This document shows positions 50,576-58,753 of a DNA stretch of 64,000 bases, in pieces. A program made the position numbers and the translations under genes. Numbering within the stretch: the first letter of the stretch is position 1; every line of letters starts with the position of its first letter. Source of the DNA: Robiginitalea aestuariiviva (GTDB lineage: Bacteria; Bacteroidota; Bacteroidia; Flavobacteriales; Flavobacteriaceae). Under the pieces are notes generated by a model. It saw only the letters and a program-made list of their open reading frames with translations. It was not told the origin of the DNA and ran no database searches. The stretch covers positions 984,240 through 1,048,239 of the forward strand of contig NZ_JARPUQ010000002.1 of assembly GCF_029537735.1 (NCBI RefSeq). Reading direction: 5' to 3'.

Positions 50576-50689
50576 ATGAAACCTTTTTTCAAACAAACGC
50601 CCACCGAGTCCCGGAGATTTTCCTACTTCTCCAATTTCAAGGACAGCAAACGCGTGCGGTGGACCGAGAGCAGGCATTACGTCTACTAG
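50576..50689 (+). CDS. Small basic protein, tandem copy 2 (37 aa)
   Basis: A 37-codon paralogue of the gene at 50411, starting exactly 165 bp downstream. Segments: MKPFFKQTPT, ESRRFSYFSNFKD, RVRWTESRHYVY. Shared pattern: MKxxFKxTPT[DE]xRRF[ST]YFSxFKxSxRVRW, read here in parts. Spacer of 51 nt is itself similar to the region before copy 1, so unit and leader were duplicated together. A terminator follows 18 nt after the stop, marking the end of a short transcription unit. Confidence 0.75.
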   Translation: MKPFFKQTPTESRRFSYFSNFKDSKRVRWTESRHYVY

Positions 50690-50706
50690 TCCACCCCGAA
50701 AACGAC

Positions 50707-50735
50707 AAAGGCCCGGAATTTCCGGGCCTTTTTTT
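50707..50735. terminator. Bidirectional intrinsic terminator
   Basis: AAAGGCCCGG / CCGGGCCTTT with a 5-nt loop and a T run on each side. It ends the tandem small genes and the convergent lipoprotein gene (ends at 50752). Confidence 0.85.
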
Positions 50736-50751
50736 ATTTGGTAAACCGCGC

Positions 50752-51543
50752 TCAGAGCGTTATTGGCTCCTGTGCGCCGTTCGGGTAAGTGAGCATGGCC
50801 TGGTCGTCGCAGGTCCCGTCACCCAGGTCTACGGTAATGGCCAACCCGTTCTTGGAAAGTTCCAAAACGCCGCTTACCAGGTAGCCACAGCCAAAATTTC
50901 CGGTCAGGGGCTCCTGTACCACGGCGCTGTACAGGTTGTTGTCCATACTGATGTTCCAGGATCCGGTAATGGTAAACGTGCTCTCTGCCAGGGTATTGCC
51001 AAAGTAGAATGCCACAGTTTTATTGCCGGTTTCCGAAATCACGCGTTCATCCGGAAGGGTAACCGTCATGTCGCTGGTCACGTCTATGGTGATGTCGGCC
51101 GCGCCACCGGTAGTCAGGGTGTAGGTGCGGGTACCGTTTAATTCGACGTCGTTTACAAAAAACGCTTCAAAAACGGCGGTAAAGGAAGCGGTTTCGGCCT
51201 GTAAATCATACGTGACCGTTAGGGTTCCATTGGCATTATCCGTTCCATTGAGGACACAATTGTTAAAGACGGCTACAAAACCGGTATCGGAATAGGTAAC
51301 CTCATAACAGGCCGGAAAGGATTTTCCGGAAGCCGAATTGCCGTTCTGATAGATTTCTGCCAGGGCTGCGTCTGCTGCACCGGTCCATTGGTCCGTGTTC
51401 ATAACGGCCTGGAATTCCACCTGGGTCAGGCGGGCCTCCTCCGGGATTATCAATTCATCTGCATCGGTACTGCAGGCCTGCAGCACCACTATTCCAACCA
51501 TCAGGGACAGTACCTGCCCGATTTTAAGGGATTTGCCAATCAT
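50752..51543 (-). CDS. Hypothetical lipoprotein, beta-rich
   Basis: A 263-residue lipoprotein (lipobox LQAC). The mature part is beta-rich with several cysteines that could pair (PACYEVTY, NNCVLNGTDN, FGCGYLVSG, DGTCDDQAML). I do not recognise a family. It shares the bidirectional terminator with the small tandem genes and lies downstream of the molybdenum-cofactor operon, 88 bp after the amidohydrolase gene's end, so it may or may not be co-transcribed. Confidence 0.75.
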   Translation of the reverse strand: MIGKSLKIGQVLSLMVGIVVLQACSTDADELIIPEEARLTQVEFQAVMNTDQWTGAADAALAEIYQNGNSASGKSFPACYEVTYSDTGFVAVFNNCVLNGTDNANGTLTVTYDLQAETASFTAVFEAFFVNDVELNGTRTYTLTTGGAADITIDVTSDMTVTLPDERVISETGNKTVAFYFGNTLAESTFTITGSWNISMDNNLYSAVVQEPLTGNFGCGYLVSGVLELSKNGLAITVDLGDGTCDDQAMLTYPNGAQEPITL

Positions 51544-51631
51544 TTGGGTGCGATTTTGCGTTTATCCCTATAAAACGCCGTGTACTGCCGAATTAGTACC
51601 CGGGAAGCCCTGCATTCGACCAACGGCACGC

Positions 51632-52729
51632 TTATTCCCCGGTTTCCGGGAAGAGGCTGCGGTCAATCCCCGGGAGCAGCTCCAGCGCATTCTGATAATA
51701 CACCTTCCGCAGGACTTCCTCCGGCAGGTCCAGGCCGTACATGGCCCAGAACGCATGGTATTTCTTGTAGTAGGGAAAATACTCGTCGTTGGATTCCAAC
51801 ACCCGGAAATAGGTTGGGTATTCCGAAGGATTCCAGGCATCCTTCCCAAAGAGGATGCGGTCCTGGTATTTTTCAAAAAAGGCCTTTGCCATGCGGGGCT
51901 GGCGACCCAGTTCCGCAATAATGGCACCGATTCCCACATACATATTGGGCATCTCATCCAGGAGTTTCCCCAAGTGGGCCAGGTCGTTGGCAAACCAACC
52001 CATATGGGCGTTGATAAACTTGGTATCCGGGTGTTTGCGGAACATGCGGTGCTGCTCTTGGATGATTTGCTCCCAGGGCGCCGGATCGGTATCACTGCGC
52101 TTGCGTCTGGGCCTGAGTTTCAGTTCCAGCCACCGTTCGTTCAGGGAATCCATGGGGTCCCAAAAGGAACGGGGATCGGCTGAGTGGATCAACACCGGGA
52201 TCCCCAATTCAGCACATTTCGCCCAGATCGGGTCCAGGCGTGGGTCGTCTACCGGGATGCGGTTGCCATGAACATCTCGGTTGCGCAGCCCCAAACTCTT
52301 AAATACCTTCAGACCGGAAGCCCCATTGCGGACATCCTGTTCCAGTTGGGCTGCAGCGGTTTCGCCCCACCCGGGGTTACCCACCCCGCTGAAATCCACA
52401 TTTGCAAACAAGAGAAAACGGTTCGGATAATGGGTGCGGATATTCGCCATCGCGCCGGTAATGCGGTCTGCAGACCCTCCGCTCAGATTTACCATTACCG
52501 CCATGTTCAAGGTGTCCATGGCAGCTATCAGTTGGGAAAGGTCCTGCTCCGGCATCCGGTAGTGGTGGCTGTGGACATCCACGAAGGGGAATTTGGCCCG
52601 GGATACCGGGTGCTGGGGAACCTTCAGGGTTGAAGCAGGATTGTAGGCCTCAAAGTCCATCTTTTGGGCCTCTGCCAGGGTAACTGACAGAAGAACCGCA
52701 GTCAATATCCAAATACGTTTGTTTTTCAT
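51632..52729 (-). CDS. Exported amidohydrolase-family protein
   Basis: A 365-residue protein with signal peptide ending LAEAQ. The TIM-barrel metal motif HSHHYRMPE (His-x-His) begins the mature part, with HSADPRS and NAHMGWFAND as further metal-ligand candidates and FGKDAWNPS carrying the terminal Asp. It belongs to the amidohydrolase-2 (ACMSD-like) group, exported to the periplasm. Its start overlaps the preceding gene by 4 bp, tying it to the molybdenum-cofactor operon. The substrate is unknown. Confidence 0.85.
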   Translation of the reverse strand: MKNKRIWILTAVLLSVTLAEAQKMDFEAYNPASTLKVPQHPVSRAKFPFVDVHSHHYRMPEQDLSQLIAAMDTLNMAVMVNLSGGSADRITGAMANIRTHYPNRFLLFANVDFSGVGNPGWGETAAAQLEQDVRNGASGLKVFKSLGLRNRDVHGNRIPVDDPRLDPIWAKCAELGIPVLIHSADPRSFWDPMDSLNERWLELKLRPRRKRSDTDPAPWEQIIQEQHRMFRKHPDTKFINAHMGWFANDLAHLGKLLDEMPNMYVGIGAIIAELGRQPRMAKAFFEKYQDRILFGKDAWNPSEYPTYFRVLESNDEYFPYYKKYHAFWAMYGLDLPEEVLRKVYYQNALELLPGIDRSLFPETGE

Positions 52730-53349
52730 AGGTTCTCTGGTGTTTTAAGCCCGGCAGCCCGCAGGAGCTCCAGGTACATCTCGGGGGTATCCATATCCCG
52801 GATCGCGCCACCGGGATCCACTACCCTAACCTTTTCTACTTCCCTTGCGATCAATTTTCGGGCTCCTTTGCCGGGTGGGAGGCTCGACAGGTCCTTAAAG
52901 CAGCGTGCAGGAAACAGGGCCGGTACGCCTGCCCCATCGGGGTTTCGGCTGGCTACGAGTATGGGTGGATCTGCTTCCAGGTGCCACTCGCGCAGCTGAC
53001 GGAGGTAGGCTGCCGATATCAGGGGCTGGTCTGCCAGCAGGATCAATACCCCGGTGGCATCGGGCCACTGCTTTTGCATGTAGGCCATACCGCAGCCAAT
53101 ACTCGTGCCCATACCTTTATGCCATTCCCAATTGTGAGCTATTAGGGTGGATGTTCCCTCCAGCAGCTGCGAAATCTCGCCGTGGTGGGCCCCGGTAACC
53201 ACCACGTAATTGGGGTACCCGGCCTGTTTTAGCACCTCCAATTGGTGCTCCAGTACGGTGTGGCGGCCCCAGGGCAACAAGGCCTTGGGTGTCCCCATGC
53301 GGCTGGAGGCCCCTGCGGCCAATACGATGGCGGGTGTCTTCCCCTCCAT
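52726..53349 (-). CDS. MobA-like nucleotidyltransferase (MocA type, molybdopterin cytosine dinucleotide branch)
   Basis: A 207-residue nucleotidyltransferase with the loop LAAGASSRMGTPKALLPW and the later LLADQPLI. It resembles MocA, which makes molybdopterin cytosine dinucleotide, the cofactor of xanthine-dehydrogenase-type enzymes. Neighbour XdhC supports this. It overlaps the XdhC gene by one base and the amidohydrolase gene by four. The exact nucleotide cannot be decided by eye. Confidence 0.85.
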   Translation of the reverse strand: MEGKTPAIVLAAGASSRMGTPKALLPWGRHTVLEHQLEVLKQAGYPNYVVVTGAHHGEISQLLEGTSTLIAHNWEWHKGMGTSIGCGMAYMQKQWPDATGVLILLADQPLISAAYLRQLREWHLEADPPILVASRNPDGAGVPALFPARCFKDLSSLPPGKGARKLIAREVEKVRVVDPGGAIRDMDTPEMYLELLRAAGLKTPENL

Positions 53350-54359
53350 TAAGAATGAATGGCGCCTGTCTTTTCGCGTAGCGAGACAGGAATAGTTCTC
53401 TGGCGCAGCACGCTCAGAATTTCGGCCAGAATGGAGACGCCGATTTCCTGAGGGGTGATGGCCCCTATATCAAGCCCCGCTGGGCCATAAACGGCATCTA
53501 TCCATGGAGGGATGTCTCCGAAATACCGTTCCAAAAAATCTCCGAGGAGCTTTTCCCTCCGGGCAGCAGGTCCCAGAATCCCCAGGTAACCGGGACTGGC
53601 CTGTGCCAGGCGCATCAGATATTTCAAGTCCTTGGTATAGCTGTGTGTCATTAATACCACGGCGGTTTGCGGATCCACATCCGAGGCATCGAGGGATTCC
53701 GGAATCAGGGCCCTTAATTCGCAAACCCCTGGGAAATCTTCCGGGTGTTTGGCCTCATCTGATGCTACGGTTACCCTTACTTCCCAGCCCAATCGGGCGC
53801 CCAGGGCCGTAAGCTGAACCGCGTCGTGTTCGCCCCCGTAGATATCCAGGCGTAATCTGGGTGGCATTTCCTGTTTTAATACAAGGCCAGTCTCCCCGGG
53901 CATATGCCCAGATATAGCATGAACTTCCCCGTTCAAAAGCAAGATTGTCCCTGAGCCGGGCGCTTGCCCAATCTGGGTGTGATAGTAGGTTTCCATTCGG
54001 AAGGTCTCGCGCGACCGCACTACGGCCTCAAAGGCTTCCAGAGTTGTCTCGGCCGGCTCAAATGGTTCAATCAGGATGTAGAGTATGCCTTCACACCCCA
54101 GTCGGAACCTGCCGTCGTATTCCATTATTTTGGGTTGCCCCGTTTGAAACACTCCGGCCGCCTGGCGAAAGATCTCCTTTTCCACGCACCCACCACTAAC
54201 AGCCCCATAGGCCGTTCCGTTTTCAAGCAATAACATGCGAACCCCTGGTTTGCGATATGAGCTACCCTGGAGTTCCACAACGGTTGCCAGGGCGGTTTTC
54301 AACCCCGTCTCCCGGGCTTTGTGGTACCCGGATATCAGTTGTATGATTTCATGTGTCAT
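53349..54359 (-). CDS. xdhC: XdhC/CoxI family protein
   Basis: A 336-residue protein. The N-terminal XdhC/CoxI domain has ATVVELQGSSYRKPGVRMLL and the Cys motif GGCVEKEI; the C-terminal part is a Rossmann-type domain ending GLDIGAITPQEIGVSILAEI. XdhC loads sulfurated cofactor onto xanthine dehydrogenase-type enzymes. ATG 54359 forms an ATGA overlap with moeA; an ATG at 54365 is also open. No molybdenum enzyme itself is in the window. Confidence 0.9.
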   Translation of the reverse strand: MTHEIIQLISGYHKARETGLKTALATVVELQGSSYRKPGVRMLLLENGTAYGAVSGGCVEKEIFRQAAGVFQTGQPKIMEYDGRFRLGCEGILYILIEPFEPAETTLEAFEAVVRSRETFRMETYYHTQIGQAPGSGTILLLNGEVHAISGHMPGETGLVLKQEMPPRLRLDIYGGEHDAVQLTALGARLGWEVRVTVASDEAKHPEDFPGVCELRALIPESLDASDVDPQTAVVLMTHSYTKDLKYLMRLAQASPGYLGILGPAARREKLLGDFLERYFGDIPPWIDAVYGPAGLDIGAITPQEIGVSILAEILSVLRQRTIPVSLREKTGAIHS

Positions 54360-55582
54360 TCCCATGGGCTGAAAGGTATAACAGGAACCAAGGTGCCTTC
54401 GGCGAAATCCTCAATTCCAGGTTCCAGTACCATAAAGCAAGACGCCTTGCTCAGGCATTGGAAATCCCCGGAATTATTCATTGGCACCTCATGTGCCCAG
54501 GCATGCCCTTCCTTTCTTACCAGTGTGGCAGGCCTGAAATGGGTCAACAGTGTATGGTTAGCTGCCGATCCTGCTAGGCGGGCTTGTTGCACCTGCCTTG
54601 GCAGGCCCATTCTACTTTGGAACCAATCCCTAAAATACAAATGAAAGTTTAAAAATGCCGAAACCGGGTTTCCCGGAAGCGAAAATACCCGGCAATTGAG
54701 GCTGCGATGCCAGCCAAACCATAAGGGTTTCCCCGGTCGCTGGGCTACTCTATGGAAACGCTGCTCTACTCCCAACTCCAGTAAAACGGAGGGTAGAAAA
54801 TCAAATTTACCCATGGATACACCCCCTGTAATAATTAAAACATCGTGTTGCCGAAGGGCTGTGGAAAGCTGCTGCGCAATTACTTCCTTGTGGTCGGGCA
54901 AATGAAGGAGTTCCGCTGCCATCCCCATTTGCTCCAGGGCGGCTCGCAGCACGGGCAGGTTTGAACTTCGGATTTGGTGTGGTTCCGGTTGCCGATGCGG
55001 CTCCACCAGTTCGTCCCCACTGGAAATCAGGCAAATCCTAGGGAGCGCAAAGACTTCCACATCAGTGCAGCCAACGGAGGCCAGTACCCCGATTTCGGCC
55101 GGCCGGATCACTCGCCCCATGGGTACAAGGATATCTCCTTTTCGGGCATCGCTTCCTTTGGCATGGATGTTCTGTCCGGGTTGGCAATGCGTTGCATGGA
55201 TACAAAACCCCTGTCCGGTAGCTGTAAGGTCCTCATAGCGCACCACAGCATCTGCACCCTGCGGTAGAACTGCACCGGTGGCTATCTCTATGCAGGCCTC
55301 GAGATCTTCAAGGCGTATCCCCGGCATTCCTGCCGCAGCATAGGCCTGTCTTTTAAATTCGCGTCTACCGGCCTGAAAGGTAGCTGCCTTCAGCGCAATG
55401 CCGTCCATGGTTGCCCTGTGGTATGGGGGCAAGTCCCGGTCTGCACGCACCGAAGCTGCCAGCACCCTTCCCGCGGCGTTCTCCAGGGCCACTCGGACGG
55501 TAGCCGGGCGTTCGCAGGTTTCCTGAACCAATTCCCAGGCTTCTGCGACTGAAATCAGCTCCGTGGGTTCAGATTTTCTCAT
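54356..55582 (-). CDS. moeA: Molybdopterin molybdotransferase MoeA
   Basis: A 408-residue protein with the MoeA domains: LISVAEAWELVQETC start, RADRDLPPYHRATMDGIAL, the GAVLPQGADAVVRYED loop, the molybdopterin-binding ISSGDELVEPHRQPEP, TGGVSMGKFDF and PGNPVSAF. It inserts molybdate into adenylylated molybdopterin. ATG 55582 is used, since 55588 is a TTG. It overlaps the ThiF-like gene by 14 bp and xdhC by 4 bp. Confidence 0.96.
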   Translation of the reverse strand: MRKSEPTELISVAEAWELVQETCERPATVRVALENAAGRVLAASVRADRDLPPYHRATMDGIALKAATFQAGRREFKRQAYAAAGMPGIRLEDLEACIEIATGAVLPQGADAVVRYEDLTATGQGFCIHATHCQPGQNIHAKGSDARKGDILVPMGRVIRPAEIGVLASVGCTDVEVFALPRICLISSGDELVEPHRQPEPHQIRSSNLPVLRAALEQMGMAAELLHLPDHKEVIAQQLSTALRQHDVLIITGGVSMGKFDFLPSVLLELGVEQRFHRVAQRPGKPLWFGWHRSLNCRVFSLPGNPVSAFLNFHLYFRDWFQSRMGLPRQVQQARLAGSAANHTLLTHFRPATLVRKEGHAWAHEVPMNNSGDFQCLSKASCFMVLEPGIEDFAEGTLVPVIPFSPWE

Positions 55583-56651
55583 TATCAAGATTAAAGAATG
55601 TATGCATCCCCTCCTCGATGGAATACAGGGTTACCCCATCCAAAAGGCCTTCCAGGCGCTGGCATGCCTGGGCACTCCGGCTGCCGGATTTACAATAGAA
55701 ATAAATATGCGGTGTTTGCCTGAATTCGGGCTGATCCGGCTTCAGGTTTCCCAGGGGGATGTTGATGGCATCCGGCAGGTGTGCACGGTCGAATTCCTCC
55801 GGCTCCCGAACGTCTACCAGCAAATGGGCTTCCCCCCCTGCCTTTCGCTCCTGGTATTCAGAAAGGGAAATTCCTGTTCCCGGCCCGCACGAGGCAACGT
55901 ACTGGTAAGCGTTGGCGTCTAACCGGCGGGGCTGCTGCTGCGGGTTCCTTGGAAACGCTATGGCTTGCATCCGCTGGTCCAGGGCATTGTACAGCAAGAG
56001 TTTACCGCGTAGTACTTCACCTATTCCGCAAAGCACTTTTACCGCTTCAAGCGCCTGGAGGGTGCCGATAATTCCAGGGAGGACCCCCAGGGTCCCCAGG
56101 GTATTGCAATCCGGAATTTCCCCGGCCTTGGGCATCTTGGGAAATAAACAGCGATAGGTTGGGCCTTCCTGGTAGTTAAATACGCTTACCTGCCCCTCAA
56201 ACCCGTGCAGGGCTCCATATACCCAGGGAATCCCCCGAAGTACGCAGGCATCGTCCAGCAGGTAGCGTACCGGGATCCGGTCTGTGGCATCCACTACCAG
56301 GTCATACGCAAGGAGCAGGTTGGAGACCTTAGAAGGCTCCAGGAATTCCGGATAAGCCCGTATGGTGATGTCCGGGTTTTGCCGATGCAGCACCTCCTGC
56401 AGCACGTCCACCTTCAGCTGGCCCACGTCTGCAGGGGTATAGGCCGGTTGCCGATGCAGGTTGGAGGTTTCCACCCGGTCCCCGTCAATGATACCCAGGG
56501 TACCCACCCCCATAGCGGCCAGGTACTGGCTCACCGGTACGCCCAGGCCCCCTGCCCCTACGACCAGGACACGGGCCCTTTCGAGCCGCTGCTGGCCTTC
56601 GGGGCCAAAGCCCTGGAGTTTTTGTTGTCTGTTGTACCGGGAACCGGTCAT
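55569..56651 (-). CDS. MoeB/HesA-type E1 enzyme with C-terminal rhodanese domain
   Basis: A 360-residue fusion like human MOCS3. The ThiF/MoeB adenylation domain has VLVVGAGGLGVPVSQYLAA, the R-finger-like NLHRQ, IIDGD and the probable thiolating Cys in IPDCNTLGTLGV. One CxxC zinc pair seems reduced. A rhodanese domain (~265-355) carries Cys in YCKSGSRS. It adenylates and may sulfurate the C-terminal Gly-Gly of MoaD. It sits in the molybdenum-cofactor operon. Confidence 0.92.
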   Translation of the reverse strand: MTGSRYNRQQKLQGFGPEGQQRLERARVLVVGAGGLGVPVSQYLAAMGVGTLGIIDGDRVETSNLHRQPAYTPADVGQLKVDVLQEVLHRQNPDITIRAYPEFLEPSKVSNLLLAYDLVVDATDRIPVRYLLDDACVLRGIPWVYGALHGFEGQVSVFNYQEGPTYRCLFPKMPKAGEIPDCNTLGTLGVLPGIIGTLQALEAVKVLCGIGEVLRGKLLLYNALDQRMQAIAFPRNPQQQPRRLDANAYQYVASCGPGTGISLSEYQERKAGGEAHLLVDVREPEEFDRAHLPDAINIPLGNLKPDQPEFRQTPHIYFYCKSGSRSAQACQRLEGLLDGVTLYSIEEGMHTFFNLDNEKI

Positions 56652-57247
56652 AAACGCCCCATTTTAGCCATTAATGCCTCGTAGTCCTCAGGGGCATTGG
56701 CATTGGCCAGCCACAGGTCGTCCTCCGGGTTTACCAGGGATGCTTCCTGGCGGATCAGGAATTTGCGGGGGCAGGTACTTTCCCCCTGTTCCAGAAAACC
56801 GATGGCCTGTTGCAGGCCCGATGGCTCCCATAGCGCTGCCATGGGTTCGGGAAGCCCGGTCTCTTGGGTAGCAAAGGCGGTGGCGGGAGCCTGGGGGTTC
56901 CTTCGCTCCAGCAAATACCTCAGGGCTGCCGTATCCATCATCGGGAGGTCGCAGGCCACCACCAGCCAGGCAGCATCCGGAAATTTGTGGTGGGCGGATA
57001 ACAAGCCGTTAAAGGGGCCCCTATATAGGTTTTCATCCAGGATGTATGGCAGGTGATCCGGCAGGTCGCTTTCCTGCCCGGGACGCAGGCTCAGGTATAC
57101 CTCGGAACACAGGGGCTGTAACTGATGGTACAGGTACTCCCGCTGCGGCTTGCCGTGGTATTCGAGAAGGCCCTTGTCCCGTCCCATACGGCGGCTCTGG
57201 CCCCCGGCCAAAACCAGGCCCTTCACAATTGGGTTTGTCGTTTTCAT
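56648..57247 (-). CDS. mobA: Molybdenum cofactor guanylyltransferase
   Basis: A 199-residue nucleotidyltransferase with LVLAGGQSRRMGRDKGLLEY at the start and VACDLPMMDT later. MobA attaches GMP to molybdopterin. Having both this and a MocA-like gene in one operon suggests both guanine and cytosine dinucleotide forms are made. It overlaps the E1 gene by 4 bp. Confidence 0.9.
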   Translation of the reverse strand: MKTTNPIVKGLVLAGGQSRRMGRDKGLLEYHGKPQREYLYHQLQPLCSEVYLSLRPGQESDLPDHLPYILDENLYRGPFNGLLSAHHKFPDAAWLVVACDLPMMDTAALRYLLERRNPQAPATAFATQETGLPEPMAALWEPSGLQQAIGFLEQGESTCPRKFLIRQEASLVNPEDDLWLANANAPEDYEALMAKMGRL

Positions 57248-57274
57248 AGCTGTAATAAATGTATTGAACCGGAG

Positions 57275-58258
57275 CTAGCCCCCGATGGAAGTCATGGAAC
57301 TCCCAAAGATCGACCCGAAACGCTCCTGGGCCTCAAAGCCATCCTTGGCCCGGGAACCTACGGCCTGCACAAGCAGGTCTTCCACAATAGCGTCATCATG
57401 CGCAAATCGCAGGGGAGACCTCAGGTTGGCTACGGGCTTGCCATAGAGGCAGGTGATCAGGTCTCCGGTGGCGGTTACCCGCAGGCGGTTGCAACTGCCG
57501 CAGAAGGTGCGCGTAAAGGAAGGGATAATCCCGAAAGACCCCTGGTGCCCGGGGATCTTATAGTTCACCGAGGTAGAGGTCAGGGGTGCGGGCTGCTTTT
57601 CAAATTCCGGATACCGCTGCCGGATATGCTCCAGGATGGCCCGGTGGTTCCATTTGAGTTTTACAAAATCCCGGCTCCCCCCGTTAAAGGGCATTTCTTC
57701 CAGGAATCGCACCCGGACGGGATATTGCTCCTGGAATTCCATCATATGGTAGACGTCATCCACGTTCTGCCCGTCCAGGACAATAAAATTGATGCGCACC
57801 TCCATTTTGGAATCGATCAGCCGCATCAGGTTTTCGTATACCGTATGGAACTGGTCGCGACGGGTAATCCGGGCAAAGGAATCCGGCCGGATGGCATCCA
57901 GGCTCACGTTTACGCTATTGATCCCCAGCGCCTCCAGGCGGTTAATATGTGGGCCGATCAGGGTGGCATTGGTGGTGATGGATACCTCCTTCAGGGTTTC
58001 CAGGGTAGCCAGGTGTTCCAGCAGGTCCATCAGGTCCTTGCGCACAAAGGGCTCCCCACCGGTGATCCGGATCTTATCCACCCCCCGTGCCACCAGGATG
58101 TTGCAAAGACGCTTCATTTCGTCTATTCGCAATAAATCGTCCTTGCGTGAAAAGGCAATACCCTCTTCCGGCATGCAATAGTTACATCGCAGGTTGCAGC
58201 GGTCCGTTACGGCCAGCCGCACATAATTGATGACCCTGTCGTGGTTGTCAATCAGCAT
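57275..58258 (-). CDS. moaA: GTP 3',8-cyclase MoaA
   Basis: A 327-residue radical SAM protein. The first Fe-S motif is CNLRCNYC, the C-terminal cluster motif is FCGSCNRLRVTATGDLITC and the chain ends GG, needed for activity in MoaA. It makes the first intermediate of molybdopterin from GTP. It follows moaD by 10 bp. Confidence 0.96.
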   Translation of the reverse strand: MLIDNHDRVINYVRLAVTDRCNLRCNYCMPEEGIAFSRKDDLLRIDEMKRLCNILVARGVDKIRITGGEPFVRKDLMDLLEHLATLETLKEVSITTNATLIGPHINRLEALGINSVNVSLDAIRPDSFARITRRDQFHTVYENLMRLIDSKMEVRINFIVLDGQNVDDVYHMMEFQEQYPVRVRFLEEMPFNGGSRDFVKLKWNHRAILEHIRQRYPEFEKQPAPLTSTSVNYKIPGHQGSFGIIPSFTRTFCGSCNRLRVTATGDLITCLYGKPVANLRSPLRFAHDDAIVEDLLVQAVGSRAKDGFEAQERFGSIFGSSMTSIGG

Positions 58259-58268
58259 AGGTTATTAT

Positions 58269-58514
58269 TTATCCCCCGCTAACCGGTGGGATGAGTGCAA
58301 TTTCGTCCTGGGTATCCAGGGGGTCGGTATCGGTAGCATAAGCCTTATTTACGGCCACGGCCAGCGAGCTCAGGTGGTCCAGCGCGGGATACCTGTGCCT
58401 CAGGAATGCCTTTAAGGCCCCAACAGTTGCCAGTTCCCCCGCCTCGGCAGAGGGAATGGACAGGGCTGCTTCCCCTACAATGTCCCGGGTAACCCCGAAC
58501 AAAAGTACTTTCAT
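58269..58514 (-). CDS. moaD: Molybdopterin synthase sulfur carrier subunit MoaD
   Basis: An 81-residue ubiquitin-like protein ending IALIPPVSGG, with the C-terminal Gly-Gly that becomes thiocarboxylated. It carries sulfur for MoaE. It is first gene of the eight-gene operon; moaE and moaC are not in the window. A 10-bp inverted repeat starting 8 nt before its ATG may control the operon. Confidence 0.9.
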   Translation of the reverse strand: MKVLLFGVTRDIVGEAALSIPSAEAGELATVGALKAFLRHRYPALDHLSSLAVAVNKAYATDTDPLDTQDEIALIPPVSGG

Positions 58515-58521
58515 TTGGTTC

Positions 58522-58620
58522 CAACTCAGGTTCAGGCCCCGGGAAACTCCCGGGATGGATCCGGTTAAAAATACAAAAAATAGCGGTAGAAAAGATCACG
58601 GTTGTACCCCACCTGAGTTG
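58522..58620 (-). promoter_or_regulatory. Long-range inverted repeat in the moaD leader (candidate regulatory RNA)
   Basis: CAACTCAGGT (58522-58531) and ACCTGAGTTG (58611-58620) pair perfectly and enclose 79 nt, within which CCCGGGA / TCCCGGG (58538-58554) forms a second hairpin. The near arm sits 8 nt from the moaD ATG. A near-match to the -7 box (minus, about 58573) lies within the loop, so the far arm might be outside the transcript; then the structure would not form. Confidence 0.4.
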
Positions 58621-58753
58621 CCTTGTTATTCTACTGGATTCAACGGTTAAAAGTCCGGTTTTGTGACCAATGTTACTGTCTTCTTCCGTCTATAGTATGA
58701 ATTTCACCCCCTGAAAATGTACTTCGCCCAGGGCATATGCCGGGCTGATCGAT

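Noticed and set aside
58522-58620. Known moco riboswitch
   Set aside because: The known type is not recognisable by eye; only an inverted repeat is seen. It is reported as an unproven leader structure.
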